NCBI GenBank assembly: GCA_018222695.1
Contig: JAAEZV010000022.1
Location: 1-13,272 of the forward strand
Reading direction: 5' to 3'
DNA length: 13,272 nt
Source of the DNA: Gammaproteobacteria bacterium
GTDB lineage: Bacteria > Pseudomonadota > Gammaproteobacteria > Pseudomonadales > Halieaceae
Below are positions 7,165 through 13,272 of this stretch, in pieces. Position 1 is the first letter of the stretch, and the number at the start of each line of letters is the position of its first letter. A model generated the notes under the pieces. The model was not told where the DNA came from. It did not search any database and saw only the letters and a list, made by a program, of their open reading frames with translations. A program made the position numbers and the translations under genes.

Positions 7165-8073
7165 TCAGGCGCTGATCAGCAACTCCATCAGTGCTTTTTG
7201 CGCATGCAGGCGATTTTCCGCTTCCTGCCAAATGACAGAATCGGGAGCGTCCATGAGCTCCGCCGTGATTTCCTCGCCCCGATGAGCGGGCAGACAATGC
7301 ATATACAGGGCGTCCGAAGACGCGCGATCGAGCAGCGCCCGATTCAGTTGGTAAGGCGCCAACACGGCCTCGCGCGCCGCCTGCTCACTCTCCTGACCCA
7401 TCGACGCCCAGACATCAGTGACTAACAGGTGCGCTCCCTCTGCAGCGGAAGCGGGATCACGGTCGACCCGGGCATGCTGCTCGCAGGCTGCCAGGAGCGA
7501 GGGGTCTGGGTCGTACCCTTCGGGGCACGCCACCACCAGCTCAAAATCGAGCTGGCGGGCGGCATTCATCCAGGAGTGACAGACGTTATTGCCGTCTCCT
7601 AACCAGCAGACCTTGCGTCCGCTGATGTCGCCCCTGATTTCAAAATAGGTCTGTAGATCAGCCAGAATTTGGCAAGGGTGATAGTCGTCCGTCAGGCCGT
7701 TGATGACGGGCACGGTGGAGTGTGCGGCAAAATGTTCGACATCGGCATGAGCAAACGTTCTGATCATGACGATATCGACCATCGAGGAGATCACGCGGGC
7801 GCTGTCCGCGATAGGCTCGCCACGTCCCAGTTGGGTGTCCTGACCAGAGAGAAACAGCGCGCTACCACCGAGCTGCGCCATGCCGGCTTCGAATGACACG
7901 CGGGTGCGGGTCGAGGCTTTGGTGAAAATCATCGCCAACACCATGCCCTCGAGGCTGCGCGATGCAGTACCCGCGTGATGATGTGCTTTCAATTCAATGG
8001 CACGCGCAATCAGCGCCCTGATTTCATCGGGTGCGAGATCCATCAGGGTAAGAAAGTGTCTTGGCGCAGTCAT
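7165..8073 (-). CDS. argF: Ornithine carbamoyltransferase (anabolic)
   Basis: Forms citrulline from ornithine and carbamoyl phosphate in cytoplasmic arginine synthesis. The carbamoyl-phosphate motif STRTR is at 54-58 within [17 protein letters not shown] at 132-135 follows [14 protein letters not shown] (about 220-228) and [10 protein letters not shown] (259-268, with Cys260) are the ornithine-side motifs and separate it from aspartate carbamoyltransferase. At 302 residues it is at the short end of the family and looks complete. The start codon overlaps the argD stop in ATGA (4 bases), so the two are probably translationally coupled. Linkage to the biosynthetic argD, and no arcA or arcC gene alongside, favour the anabolic enzyme over the catabolic arginine-deiminase version. 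Confidence 0.97.
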   Translation of the reverse strand: MTAPRHFLTLMDLAPDEIRALIARAIELKAHHHAGTASRSLEGMVLAMIFTKASTRTRVSFEAGMAQLGGSALFLSGQDTQLGRGEPIADSARVISSMVDIVMIRTFAHADVEHFAAHSTVPVINGLTDDYHPCQILADLQTYFEIRGDISGRKVCWLGDGNNVCHSWMNAARQLDFELVVACPEGYDPDPSLLAACEQHARVDRDPASAAEGAHLLVTDVWASMGQESEQAAREAVLAPYQLNRALLDRASSDALYMHCLPAHRGEEITAELMDAPDSVIWQEAENRLHAQKALMELLISA

Positions 8074-9266
8074 ATTTTGTCTTCCTGCTCTGCCACATCG
8101 TTGAGAATTCGTGCGATGCCTGCGCCAAGCTCGCCGGCTTGCTCCAGGGTCATCACTAGCGGCGGCAGCACGCGGATGGTATCGCCGCCTGCGATGTTGA
8201 GTAGTAAACCCTGGTCCAGACCGCGCTTAACGATCTCGCTGGTCGCAGTGATGGGCTGTATGCCGATCATGAGCCCTTTGCCCCGCACTTCGCTTATCAG
8301 GTTAGCGTCGCACAGATTGTCCCGCAGAGCGCTGACCAGCGCCTCGCGGATCAGGGTGGCCTGTTGCATCACGCCGTCCTCGGCCAGCGCGGTCAGCACG
8401 GCTTGCGCTGCCGCACAGCAGAGCGGGTTGCCACCATAAGTGGAGCCGTGATCGCCCGGACCCAACTGTTCTGCTGCGACCCCCTTCGCCATGCAAACAC
8501 CAATAGGCAGACCATTGCCTAAACCCTTGGCAGTCAGCAACACATCCGGTTCGACGCCCAACTGTTCAAACAAATAGGTTGATCCGCAGCGACCGTTGCC
8601 GGTTTGCACCTCATCGAATATCAACAGCCATCCGTGCTGATCGCACAGTCGACGCAGACCTTGAAGATAGTCAATGGCGAGTGGCCTGATGCCTCCCTCG
8701 CCTAGAATCGGTTCCACCAGCACCGCAACGATATCCAGACGCTCAGCTGCCAGCGCTTCGACTGCGGGCAGGTCGTCAGGCGCCACGCGCTGGAAACCCT
8801 CCAGCAGCGGCCCAAATCCCTGTCGGATTTTTTGGTTGCCGGTCGCAGAGAGTGCGCCGAGGGTGCGGCCATGGAAGGCGCCATCGAGCACAATGATCTG
8901 GGGTGACGCGATCCCTTTTTGATCGCCATACCGGCGTGCGAGTTTTATGGCCGCCTCATTAGCCTCAGCACCCGAGTTGCAGAAAAACATGTTTTCCATG
9001 CCGGTCACGGCGCGCAGTTGCTCTGCCACGGCTTCCTGCAAGCCAATGTGAAACAGATTTGAGGTGTGAATAAGGCGGCTCGCCTGCTCGGCGACAGCCC
9101 GGGTCACACGCGGATACTGGTGTCCCAGATTCGTCACCGCAATGCCCGACACGCCATCCAGATAGGCACGGTCGTTCGTGTCGTACAGCACGGCGCCCTC
9201 TCCTCTGGAGAAGGTGACGGGTAGGCGACCGTATGTCGGCATGATGGCGGGCGACGCGTCTGGCAT
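8070..9266 (-). CDS. argD: Acetylornithine aminotransferase
   Basis: A class III PLP aminotransferase of 398 residues that converts N-acetylglutamate semialdehyde and glutamate to N-acetylornithine and 2-oxoglutarate. The PLP lysine is Lys247 in [22 protein letters not shown] (97-104), FHGRT (131-135), DEVQTGNGR (218-226, Asp218 contacts the pyridine nitrogen) and [10 protein letters not shown] (273-282) are the other signatures. EPILGEGG (185-192) differs from the usual EPIQGEGG, with Leu188 replacing a well-conserved Gln. Many members also transaminate succinyl-diaminopimelate. The annotated ATG has only a distant AAGGG upstream; Met9 is an alternative start close to the conserved MPTYGRLPV. 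It is the first gene of argD-argF and diverges from grxD. I see no obvious ArgR box upstream. Confidence 0.95.
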   Translation of the reverse strand: MPDASPAIMPTYGRLPVTFSRGEGAVLYDTNDRAYLDGVSGIAVTNLGHQYPRVTRAVAEQASRLIHTSNLFHIGLQEAVAEQLRAVTGMENMFFCNSGAEANEAAIKLARRYGDQKGIASPQIIVLDGAFHGRTLGALSATGNQKIRQGFGPLLEGFQRVAPDDLPAVEALAAERLDIVAVLVEPILGEGGIRPLAIDYLQGLRRLCDQHGWLLIFDEVQTGNGRCGSTYLFEQLGVEPDVLLTAKGLGNGLPIGVCMAKGVAAEQLGPGDHGSTYGGNPLCCAAAQAVLTALAEDGVMQQATLIREALVSALRDNLCDANLISEVRGKGLMIGIQPITATSEIVKRGLDQGLLLNIAGGDTIRVLPPLVMTLEQAGELGAGIARILNDVAEQEDKI

Positions 9267-9297
9267 CGGGATCAGCCCTTATGTCCGCGGGGGAGCA

Positions 9298-9325
9298 AGA
9301 GTAGCGGAGCGTCCGCCTGAGTCAA
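9298..9325 (-). promoter_or_regulatory. Candidate sigma-70 promoter of argDF
   Basis: On the minus strand TTGACT (9320-9325, 5/6 to consensus) is followed after 16 bases by TACTCT (9298-9303, 3/6). It would start transcription about 25 bases upstream of the argD start codon. The -35 is good and the -10 weak. Confidence 0.35.
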
Positions 9326-9362
9326 ATCCACAGTGTGTGCGGTTTTACATCCCTCACCGCGC

Positions 9363-9388
9363 TTGCTGCGCCTTTGTCGTATTACAAT
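9363..9388 (+). promoter_or_regulatory. Candidate promoter of grxD-proA-nadD-rsfS-rlmH-mrdA
   Basis: TACAAT at 9383-9388 matches the -10 consensus at 5 of 6 positions. The best -35-like hexamer, TTGCTG at 9363-9368, is only 14 bases away, so the -35 is uncertain. Transcription would start near 9395, giving a leader of about 50 bases. Confidence 0.4.
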
Positions 9389-9401
9389 AGCGGTCTTTGC
9401 G

Positions 9402-9420
9402 CCAGCCGAGGCACGGCTGG
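9402..9420 (+). promoter_or_regulatory. Stable hairpin in the grxD leader
   Basis: A perfect 7-bp GC-rich stem CCAGCCG, loop AGGCA, CGGCTGG lies between the candidate start site and the grxD ribosome-binding site. There is no T-tract after it, so it is not a terminator. It ends 13 bases before the GGAG, leaving that site free. It might stabilise the transcript or respond to a signal; neither is shown. Confidence 0.5.
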
Positions 9421-9443
9421 TCGCCTTCAATACGGAGCAATTT

Positions 9444-9770
9444 ATGGACATCATGGAGACCATCCGCGAGCAAGTAGAGGGAAACCGTATCATTCTCTAT
9501 ATGAAGGGCTCGCCCAACCAACCGCAGTGCGGCTTCTCTGCGCGCACCGTGCAGGCGCTCATGTCCTGCGGGGAGCGATTCGCCTATGTCGATGTGCTCA
9601 GCAGCCCAGAGATCCGCGCGAATTTGCCCACCTATGCCAACTGGCCGACTTTCCCTCAGCTCTGGGTTGACGGAGAGTTGGTTGGTGGCTGTGACATCGT
9701 CTGCGACATGGAAGCCTCTGGTGAATTGAAGGAGCTGGTCTCTGCGGGTTCTGATGAGGCCGGAGACTGA
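9444..9770 (+). CDS. grxD: Monothiol glutaredoxin (Grx4 type)
   Basis: A 108-residue monothiol glutaredoxin that binds and transfers [2Fe-2S] clusters with glutathione and BolA partners in the cytoplasm. The signature CGFS is at 29-32, after the glutathione-contacting Lys21 (YMKGSP). TFPQL (69-73) with its cis-proline and GGCD (81-84) complete the glutathione site. I place the start at ATG 9444 because GGAG sits six bases ahead and the protein then matches the family length. The frame is open further upstream to 9333, but that would include the promoter and hairpin. The C-terminal residues SDEAGD are a short acidic tail. It is first in the run leading to mrdA; proA follows after 26 bases. Confidence 0.96.
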   Translation: MDIMETIREQVEGNRIILYMKGSPNQPQCGFSARTVQALMSCGERFAYVDVLSSPEIRANLPTYANWPTFPQLWVDGELVGGCDIVCDMEASGELKELVSAGSDEAGD

Positions 9771-9796
9771 GCCCTGCGGGGCCGGCACAGACGACG

Positions 9797-11053
9797 ATGG
9801 ACATTCAGGCGGCCATGACCGAGATGGGGCGTTCAGCCCGGGCTGCTGCGCGGGTGTTGGCATCGTCGAGTGTCGAGCAGCGCAATGAGGCGCTGCTGCA
9901 AATTCGCGCCGCGATAGCCGCTGATCGGGATGCCATTCTGGCAGCGAATGAGCGGGACCTGGAGCAGGGCCGAGAGAGCGGACTTGAGGCCGCCTTGCTT
10001 GACCGCCTCGCGTTGACGCCAGCACAACTCGATGTGTTGGAGGAAGGACTCTCTCAAGTGGCGGCGCTACCTGATCCTATCGGCGCTGTGTCGGACATGC
10101 GCAAGATGCCGTCGGGCATCGACGTTGGCACCATGCGTGTGCCTCTGGGTGTGATCGGCATGATTTATGAATCCCGGCCGAACGTGACGATCGAAGCAGC
10201 GTCACTTTGCCTGAAGGCGGGCAATGCGGTGATTTTGCGAGGGGGTTCGGAAGCGATCCACTGCAATAAGCGGTTGGGTGACTCGCTCGCAGCGGGGCTG
10301 TCAGCAGCCGGTTTACCAGTGGAGGCGGCTCAGGTGGTGCCGGTGGTGGATCGTGCGGCGGTGGGGGCGTTGCTCACCATGCCCGCCTACATTGACATGG
10401 TGGTGCCGCGCGGTGGCAAAGGGCTGATCGAGCGCGTTGCGGCGGAAAGTAAAGTGCCGGTGTTGGCGCACCTCGATGGCATCTGTCATGTTTATATCGA
10501 TGCAGACGCCGATTGCGATAAAGCGCATCGCATCGCCTTCAACGCCAAAACGCAGCGTTACGGCACCTGCAACACCATGGAGACTTTGCTGGTGGCCAGA
10601 GCGCAGGCGGATATGTTGCCCGGGCTGGTCACTGCGCTGCAGTCAGAGGGTGTGGAGGTCAGAGGCTGTGAGGCATCTCGGCAGGCGGCCCCTGATATCA
10701 CTGTCGACGCTATAGAGGCAGACTGGTCAACCGAGTATCTGGCGCCGATTCTCTCGGTGAAGATGGTGGATGACGTGGACGATGCTATGTCCCATATCGC
10801 CCGGTACGGGTCGAATCACACCGAGAGTATCGTTACTGAGAACGCGCGTACGGCGGAGCGTTTCCTGCGCGAGGTAGATTCGGGGTCCGTGATGCACAAT
10901 GCCTCGACCCGATTCGCCGATGGTTTTGAATACGGTCTCGGCGCAGAAATTGGTATCTCCACCGGTAAGCTGCATGCGCGGGGTCCCGTTGGTCTGGAAG
11001 GGCTCACCTCCAGAAAATACATTGTGAAAGGGGACGGGCACACTCGCCAGTGA
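9797..11053 (+). CDS. proA: Gamma-glutamyl phosphate reductase (glutamate-5-semialdehyde dehydrogenase)
   Basis: The second enzyme of proline synthesis: NADPH-dependent reduction of gamma-glutamyl phosphate to glutamate-5-semialdehyde. The 418 residues match the family. Visible signatures are [20 protein letters not shown] (124-143), VILRGGSEA (145-153), PRGGKGL (204-210), the catalytic Cys258 in [11 protein letters not shown], and [18 protein letters not shown] near the C-terminus. The ATG at 9797 lacks a good ribosome-binding site; an in-frame ATG at 9815 has AGGCGG close by and would remove six residues. The glutamate kinase gene proB is not adjacent, so it must lie elsewhere. Linkage to nadD-rsfS-rlmH-mrdA is the arrangement seen in Pseudomonas, so the gene is probably controlled with growth functions rather than with proline synthesis alone. 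Confidence 0.97.
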   Translation: MDIQAAMTEMGRSARAAARVLASSSVEQRNEALLQIRAAIAADRDAILAANERDLEQGRESGLEAALLDRLALTPAQLDVLEEGLSQVAALPDPIGAVSDMRKMPSGIDVGTMRVPLGVIGMIYESRPNVTIEAASLCLKAGNAVILRGGSEAIHCNKRLGDSLAAGLSAAGLPVEAAQVVPVVDRAAVGALLTMPAYIDMVVPRGGKGLIERVAAESKVPVLAHLDGICHVYIDADADCDKAHRIAFNAKTQRYGTCNTMETLLVARAQADMLPGLVTALQSEGVEVRGCEASRQAAPDITVDAIEADWSTEYLAPILSVKMVDDVDDAMSHIARYGSNHTESIVTENARTAERFLREVDSGSVMHNASTRFADGFEYGLGAEIGISTGKLHARGPVGLEGLTSRKYIVKGDGHTRQ

Positions 11054-11718
11054 GTGCCGCAGCGATGAAAAACCCGCAACTCCCCCTTGGATTTCTGGGC
11101 GGCGCTTTTGATCCGGTCCACATTGGCCACCTGCGTGGCGCGCTGGCTGTGCGCGACGCGCTGGATCTGGAGCGCGTCGACTTGATACCTGCCGCGCAAT
11201 CCCCTCTGAAAGATCAGGCGACAGTCGATGCTGCGCATCGTTTGGCGATGCTGGAATTGGCGGTGGCTGACTTGCAGGGGATTGCTGTGGATGCCCGTGA
11301 GCTCGGTAGACCGGGCCCGTCTTACACCGTCGATACGCTGGAGGGTCTGCGTCACCAGTGTGGTGCGGAGCGCCCGTTAGTGTGGATTATGGGTGCCGAT
11401 ATTCTGGCGACCTTGCCACGGTGGTCACGATGGCGAGCGCTGTTGGATTTTGCGCACGTGGTGGTGATAGGCCGACCTGATGCCGAGCCGCATCCGTCAG
11501 AGGTATCGGACTGGTTGAGCGATCACAAGGTCGATAAAGCCGGCCTGCTGTCGCGACCCGGCGGCGGCGTATTCACTCTGGCGCAGCCCTTGCTCGATAT
11601 TTCATCCAGTGACATCCGGACCATGATCACGGAAGGTCGTGACCCCAGATTCCTGCTACCCGACGGCGTTATGGAGTATATTTCCAATCATGCACTGTTC
11701 AGTCGCGACCTCGTATGA
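11050..11718 (+). CDS. nadD: Nicotinate-nucleotide adenylyltransferase
   Basis: Joins nicotinate mononucleotide and ATP to give deamido-NAD in NAD synthesis. The nucleotidyltransferase motif [11 protein letters not shown] is at 17-27. SYTVDTL (91-97) and the ISSSDIR motif (184-190, equivalent to the ISxTxIR ATP-binding motif) confirm the family. Two starts are possible. GTG at 11050 overlaps the proA stop in GTGA and gives 222 residues. ATG at 11065 gives 217 residues and begins [13 protein letters not shown]. Neither has a strong ribosome-binding site at ideal distance; AAAGGGGAC lies about 15 bases before the GTG. The overlap and coupling make GTG attractive, but I cannot decide. The stop overlaps rsfS in ATGA. 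Confidence 0.95.
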   Translation: MSAAAMKNPQLPLGFLGGAFDPVHIGHLRGALAVRDALDLERVDLIPAAQSPLKDQATVDAAHRLAMLELAVADLQGIAVDARELGRPGPSYTVDTLEGLRHQCGAERPLVWIMGADILATLPRWSRWRALLDFAHVVVIGRPDAEPHPSEVSDWLSDHKVDKAGLLSRPGGGVFTLAQPLLDISSSDIRTMITEGRDPRFLLPDGVMEYISNHALFSRDLV

Positions 11719-12089
11719 CCACTGAAATCATCGCTCCGGAAACTGCCGAGGAGGCTGACTTGCTCGCCATCGCGCAGCAGGCACTCGAAGACCTCAAGGC
11801 CGTTGAGCCCGTGGTGCTCGATGTTCGCGAGCTCAGCTCTGTCATGGACTGGCTGATCGTTGCCAGCGGGACATCCAGTCGACACGTCAAATCACTGGCT
11901 GACAACGTCATGATGAAAGCAAAAGAGCAGGGCGTGCGACCGCTGGGCGTAGAGGGTGAGAGAGTCGGCGAATGGGTGCTAGTCGACTTTGGTGACGTGG
12001 TGGTGCACGTGATGCAGCCCACCGCCAGAAGTTTTTATGACCTCGAGCGCCTGTGGTCGGTGCAGGCTGCTCAACCTGAGAGTAGCTGA
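11715..12089 (+). CDS. rsfS: Ribosomal silencing factor RsfS (Iojap/DUF143 family)
   Basis: A 124-residue RsfS protein. The family binds ribosomal protein uL14 and blocks subunit joining, lowering translation in stationary phase or starvation. Conserved stretches are [19 protein letters not shown] (34-52), [10 protein letters not shown] (54-63), [16 protein letters not shown] (85-100) and FYDLERLW (107-114). The N-terminal 15 residues (APETAEEAD) are acidic and variable. The start codon overlaps nadD by four bases (ATGA) and the stop overlaps rlmH by one base (TGATG), which suggests coupled translation. The placement next to rlmH is common in bacteria and links two ribosome-acting proteins. 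Confidence 0.97.
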   Translation: MTTEIIAPETAEEADLLAIAQQALEDLKAVEPVVLDVRELSSVMDWLIVASGTSSRHVKSLADNVMMKAKEQGVRPLGVEGERVGEWVLVDFGDVVVHVMQPTARSFYDLERLWSVQAAQPESS

Positions 12090-12559
12090 TGCGGCTCAGA
12101 GTGCTGGCAATAGGGCAAAAAATGCCGGCATGGGTGGATCAGGGAGTGGAAGAATACGCGCGTCGTATGCCCCGGGAAATATCGGTTGAGTGGCTCGATA
12201 TCCCGCCAGCCAAACGCGGATCGGCAACGCCAGAGAAGTATCGTGTGCAAGAGGCAGAGGCGATCGAGGCAAAGCTCAGCGGCAGGGATTATGTTGTCGC
12301 GCTGGATATCGGGGGCAAAGCGGTCAGCACCGAGCTGATCGCGGAGCGCTTTGACCAGTGGCAGATGCAGGGTGAACAGATCAGCATTGTGATCGGCGGT
12401 CCGGATGGGCTTCACCCGAACATTCTCAAAGGCGCAAAGGAGCGCTGGTCTCTGGGGCAGATCACCTTGCCGCATCCATTGGTCAGGGTGATTCTCGCCG
12501 AGCAGCTTTACCGGGCATGGTCGGTTCAGGCCGGCCATCCCTATCACCGGGGTAGCTAA
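12089..12559 (+). CDS. rlmH: 23S rRNA (pseudouridine-1915-N3) methyltransferase RlmH
   Basis: A SPOUT-class, SAM-dependent methyltransferase of 156 residues that methylates pseudouridine 1915 (E. coli numbering) in helix 69 of 23S rRNA on assembled 70S ribosomes. The SAM-binding loop IGGPDG is at 102-107. LPHPLVRVILAEQLYRA (127-143), which helps form the knot, and the C-terminal HPYHRGS (150-156) are characteristic and complete. The N-terminus [16 protein letters not shown] matches the family start. It overlaps rsfS and mrdA by one base each (TGATG and TAATG), so translation is probably coupled along the operon. Confidence 0.98.
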   Translation: MRLRVLAIGQKMPAWVDQGVEEYARRMPREISVEWLDIPPAKRGSATPEKYRVQEAEAIEAKLSGRDYVVALDIGGKAVSTELIAERFDQWQMQGEQISIVIGGPDGLHPNILKGAKERWSLGQITLPHPLVRVILAEQLYRAWSVQAGHPYHRGS

Positions 12560-13272
12560 TGGCCAGAACCCTGGATGCACTGCGAGACACCCGCCGCGAG
12601 TGGATGATCAATCGCTCTCGCCTGATTGCGTCGGTGTTAGCGATCACGGTTGTGCTGGGTGTGTTGGTCTATCGTTACTACTCCCTGCAGATTGTCCAGT
12701 ACGATGATTTTATGACCCAGTCGGATCGAAACCGGATCCGGGTCGAGGTGATTCCGCCCACGCGTGGGCAGATTGTGGATCGCAAAGGGCGCTTGCTGGC
12801 CGCGAATAAACCGACTTTTGTGATTGGCGTTGTCAGGGAGCGCAGCGAAGATCCCGCCGCATTGGTCGACATCCTCACTAAGCGCCTCTCGCTGACGGAT
12901 CGCGAACTTAAGGCGTTTCAGGAGCGTTCCGAGCGTCGTCGACCCTTCGAGGCGGTGCCGATCAAGCTGGGTCTGGACGATGCGGCGCTGGCGACGGTCG
13001 CAGTTGACTTACATCAACTTCCCGGGGTCGTGGTCGACGCACAATTGACCCGAGATTACCCCTACGGTGCAGCGCTCAGCCATGTGTTGGGCTATGTGGG
13101 CAGAGTGAGCGCTGAAGATCTGTTTGAGCTCGATGCAGAGCGCTATCGGGGCACGCTGCATACAGGGAAAGTGGGTCTGGAGAGGCGCTACGAGCCCTTG
13201 CTTCATGGCAAGCCCGGCTATCAGCACGTCGAGACCAATGCGCATGGGCGAGTTTTGCGCGTATTGGAGAAG
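12559..13272 (+). CDS. mrdA: Penicillin-binding protein 2, N-terminal part (partial)
   Basis: The first 238 codons of PBP2, the class B transpeptidase of the elongasome (with RodA, MreB/C/D); the gene runs beyond the window. A short cytoplasmic start rich in Arg is followed by one membrane segment at about 22-40 (LIASVLAITVVLGVLVYRYY). The periplasmic pedestal domain begins with TRGQIVDRKGRLLAANKP (68-85), the usual PBP2 motif. YPYGAALSHVLGYVGR (about 170-185) and TGKVGLERRYEPLLHGKPG (about 205-223) are further pedestal signatures. The catalytic SxxK, SxN and KTG motifs lie outside the window, so activity cannot be judged. The start codon overlaps the rlmH stop (TAATG). The position after rlmH, with rodA expected next, matches Pseudomonas. 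Confidence 0.96.
   Translation, partial: MARTLDALRDTRREWMINRSRLIASVLAITVVLGVLVYRYYSLQIVQYDDFMTQSDRNRIRVEVIPPTRGQIVDRKGRLLAANKPTFVIGVVRERSEDPAALVDILTKRLSLTDRELKAFQERSERRRPFEAVPIKLGLDDAALATVAVDLHQLPGVVVDAQLTRDYPYGAALSHVLGYVGRVSAEDLFELDAERYRGTLHTGKVGLERRYEPLLHGKPGYQHVETNAHGRVLRVLEK

Noticed and set aside
9333..9443. Longer N-terminus for GrxD starting at 9333
   Set aside because: It would add 37 residues not typical of the family and overlap the candidate promoter and leader hairpin; ATG 9444 has a good ribosome-binding site.
9354..10025. 223-codon open frame on the minus strand across grxD and proA
   Set aside because: It is antisense to two well-recognised genes and has no recognisable protein features.

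Overview
The window reads as a chromosomal segment of a Gram-negative gammaproteobacterium. A TonB-dependent outer-membrane receptor shows an outer membrane. A Pseudomonas-like NrdA with two N-terminal ATP-cone regions, its matching NrdB, and the run proA-nadD-rsfS-rlmH-mrdA, an order I know from Pseudomonas and relatives, all point to that class. Base composition is moderately GC-rich. A marine Cellvibrionales/Halieaceae-type host would fit, but this is an impression that I cannot confirm without searching. All genes left of about 9270 lie on the minus strand; those right of about 9440 lie on the plus strand.

Layout. 1-654: start of a TonB-dependent receptor cut by the window edge. 655-1021: non-coding, with one clear inverted repeat. 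1022-1432: small GFA/CENP-V-type zinc protein. 1538-2491: HSL-type alpha/beta hydrolase whose nucleophile position holds Cys instead of Ser. 2599-2626: strong intrinsic terminator closing the next operon. 2643-6808: nrdB and nrdA (transcribed nrdA to nrdB), class I ribonucleotide reductase. 6809-7164: regulatory region with a promoter, a pair of NrdR-like boxes, DnaA-box-like sites and a solitary hairpin resembling a type I-E CRISPR repeat. 7165-9266: argD-argF, overlapping by 4 bases. 9267-9443: divergent control region. 9444-13272: grxD, proA, nadD, rsfS, rlmH and the first 238 codons of mrdA (PBP2), tightly packed with 1-4 base overlaps after proA.

How it fits together. Most of the window is housekeeping. 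nrdAB supplies dNTPs and its control region carries sites expected for NrdR (dATP/ATP sensing) and possibly DnaA. argD and argF work in arginine synthesis, while the divergent operon contains proA for proline synthesis, so two glutamate-derived pathways share one 177-bp control region. grxD (Fe-S trafficking), nadD (NAD), rsfS and rlmH (ribosome) and mrdA (cell elongation) form one growth-linked operon. The left end (receptor, GFA-like protein, hydrolase) is accessory and its substrate is unknown.

I found no convincing new multi-gene system. The most worthwhile second looks are the Cys-for-Ser hydrolase, the nrdAB control region, and the orphan CRISPR-repeat-like hairpin.
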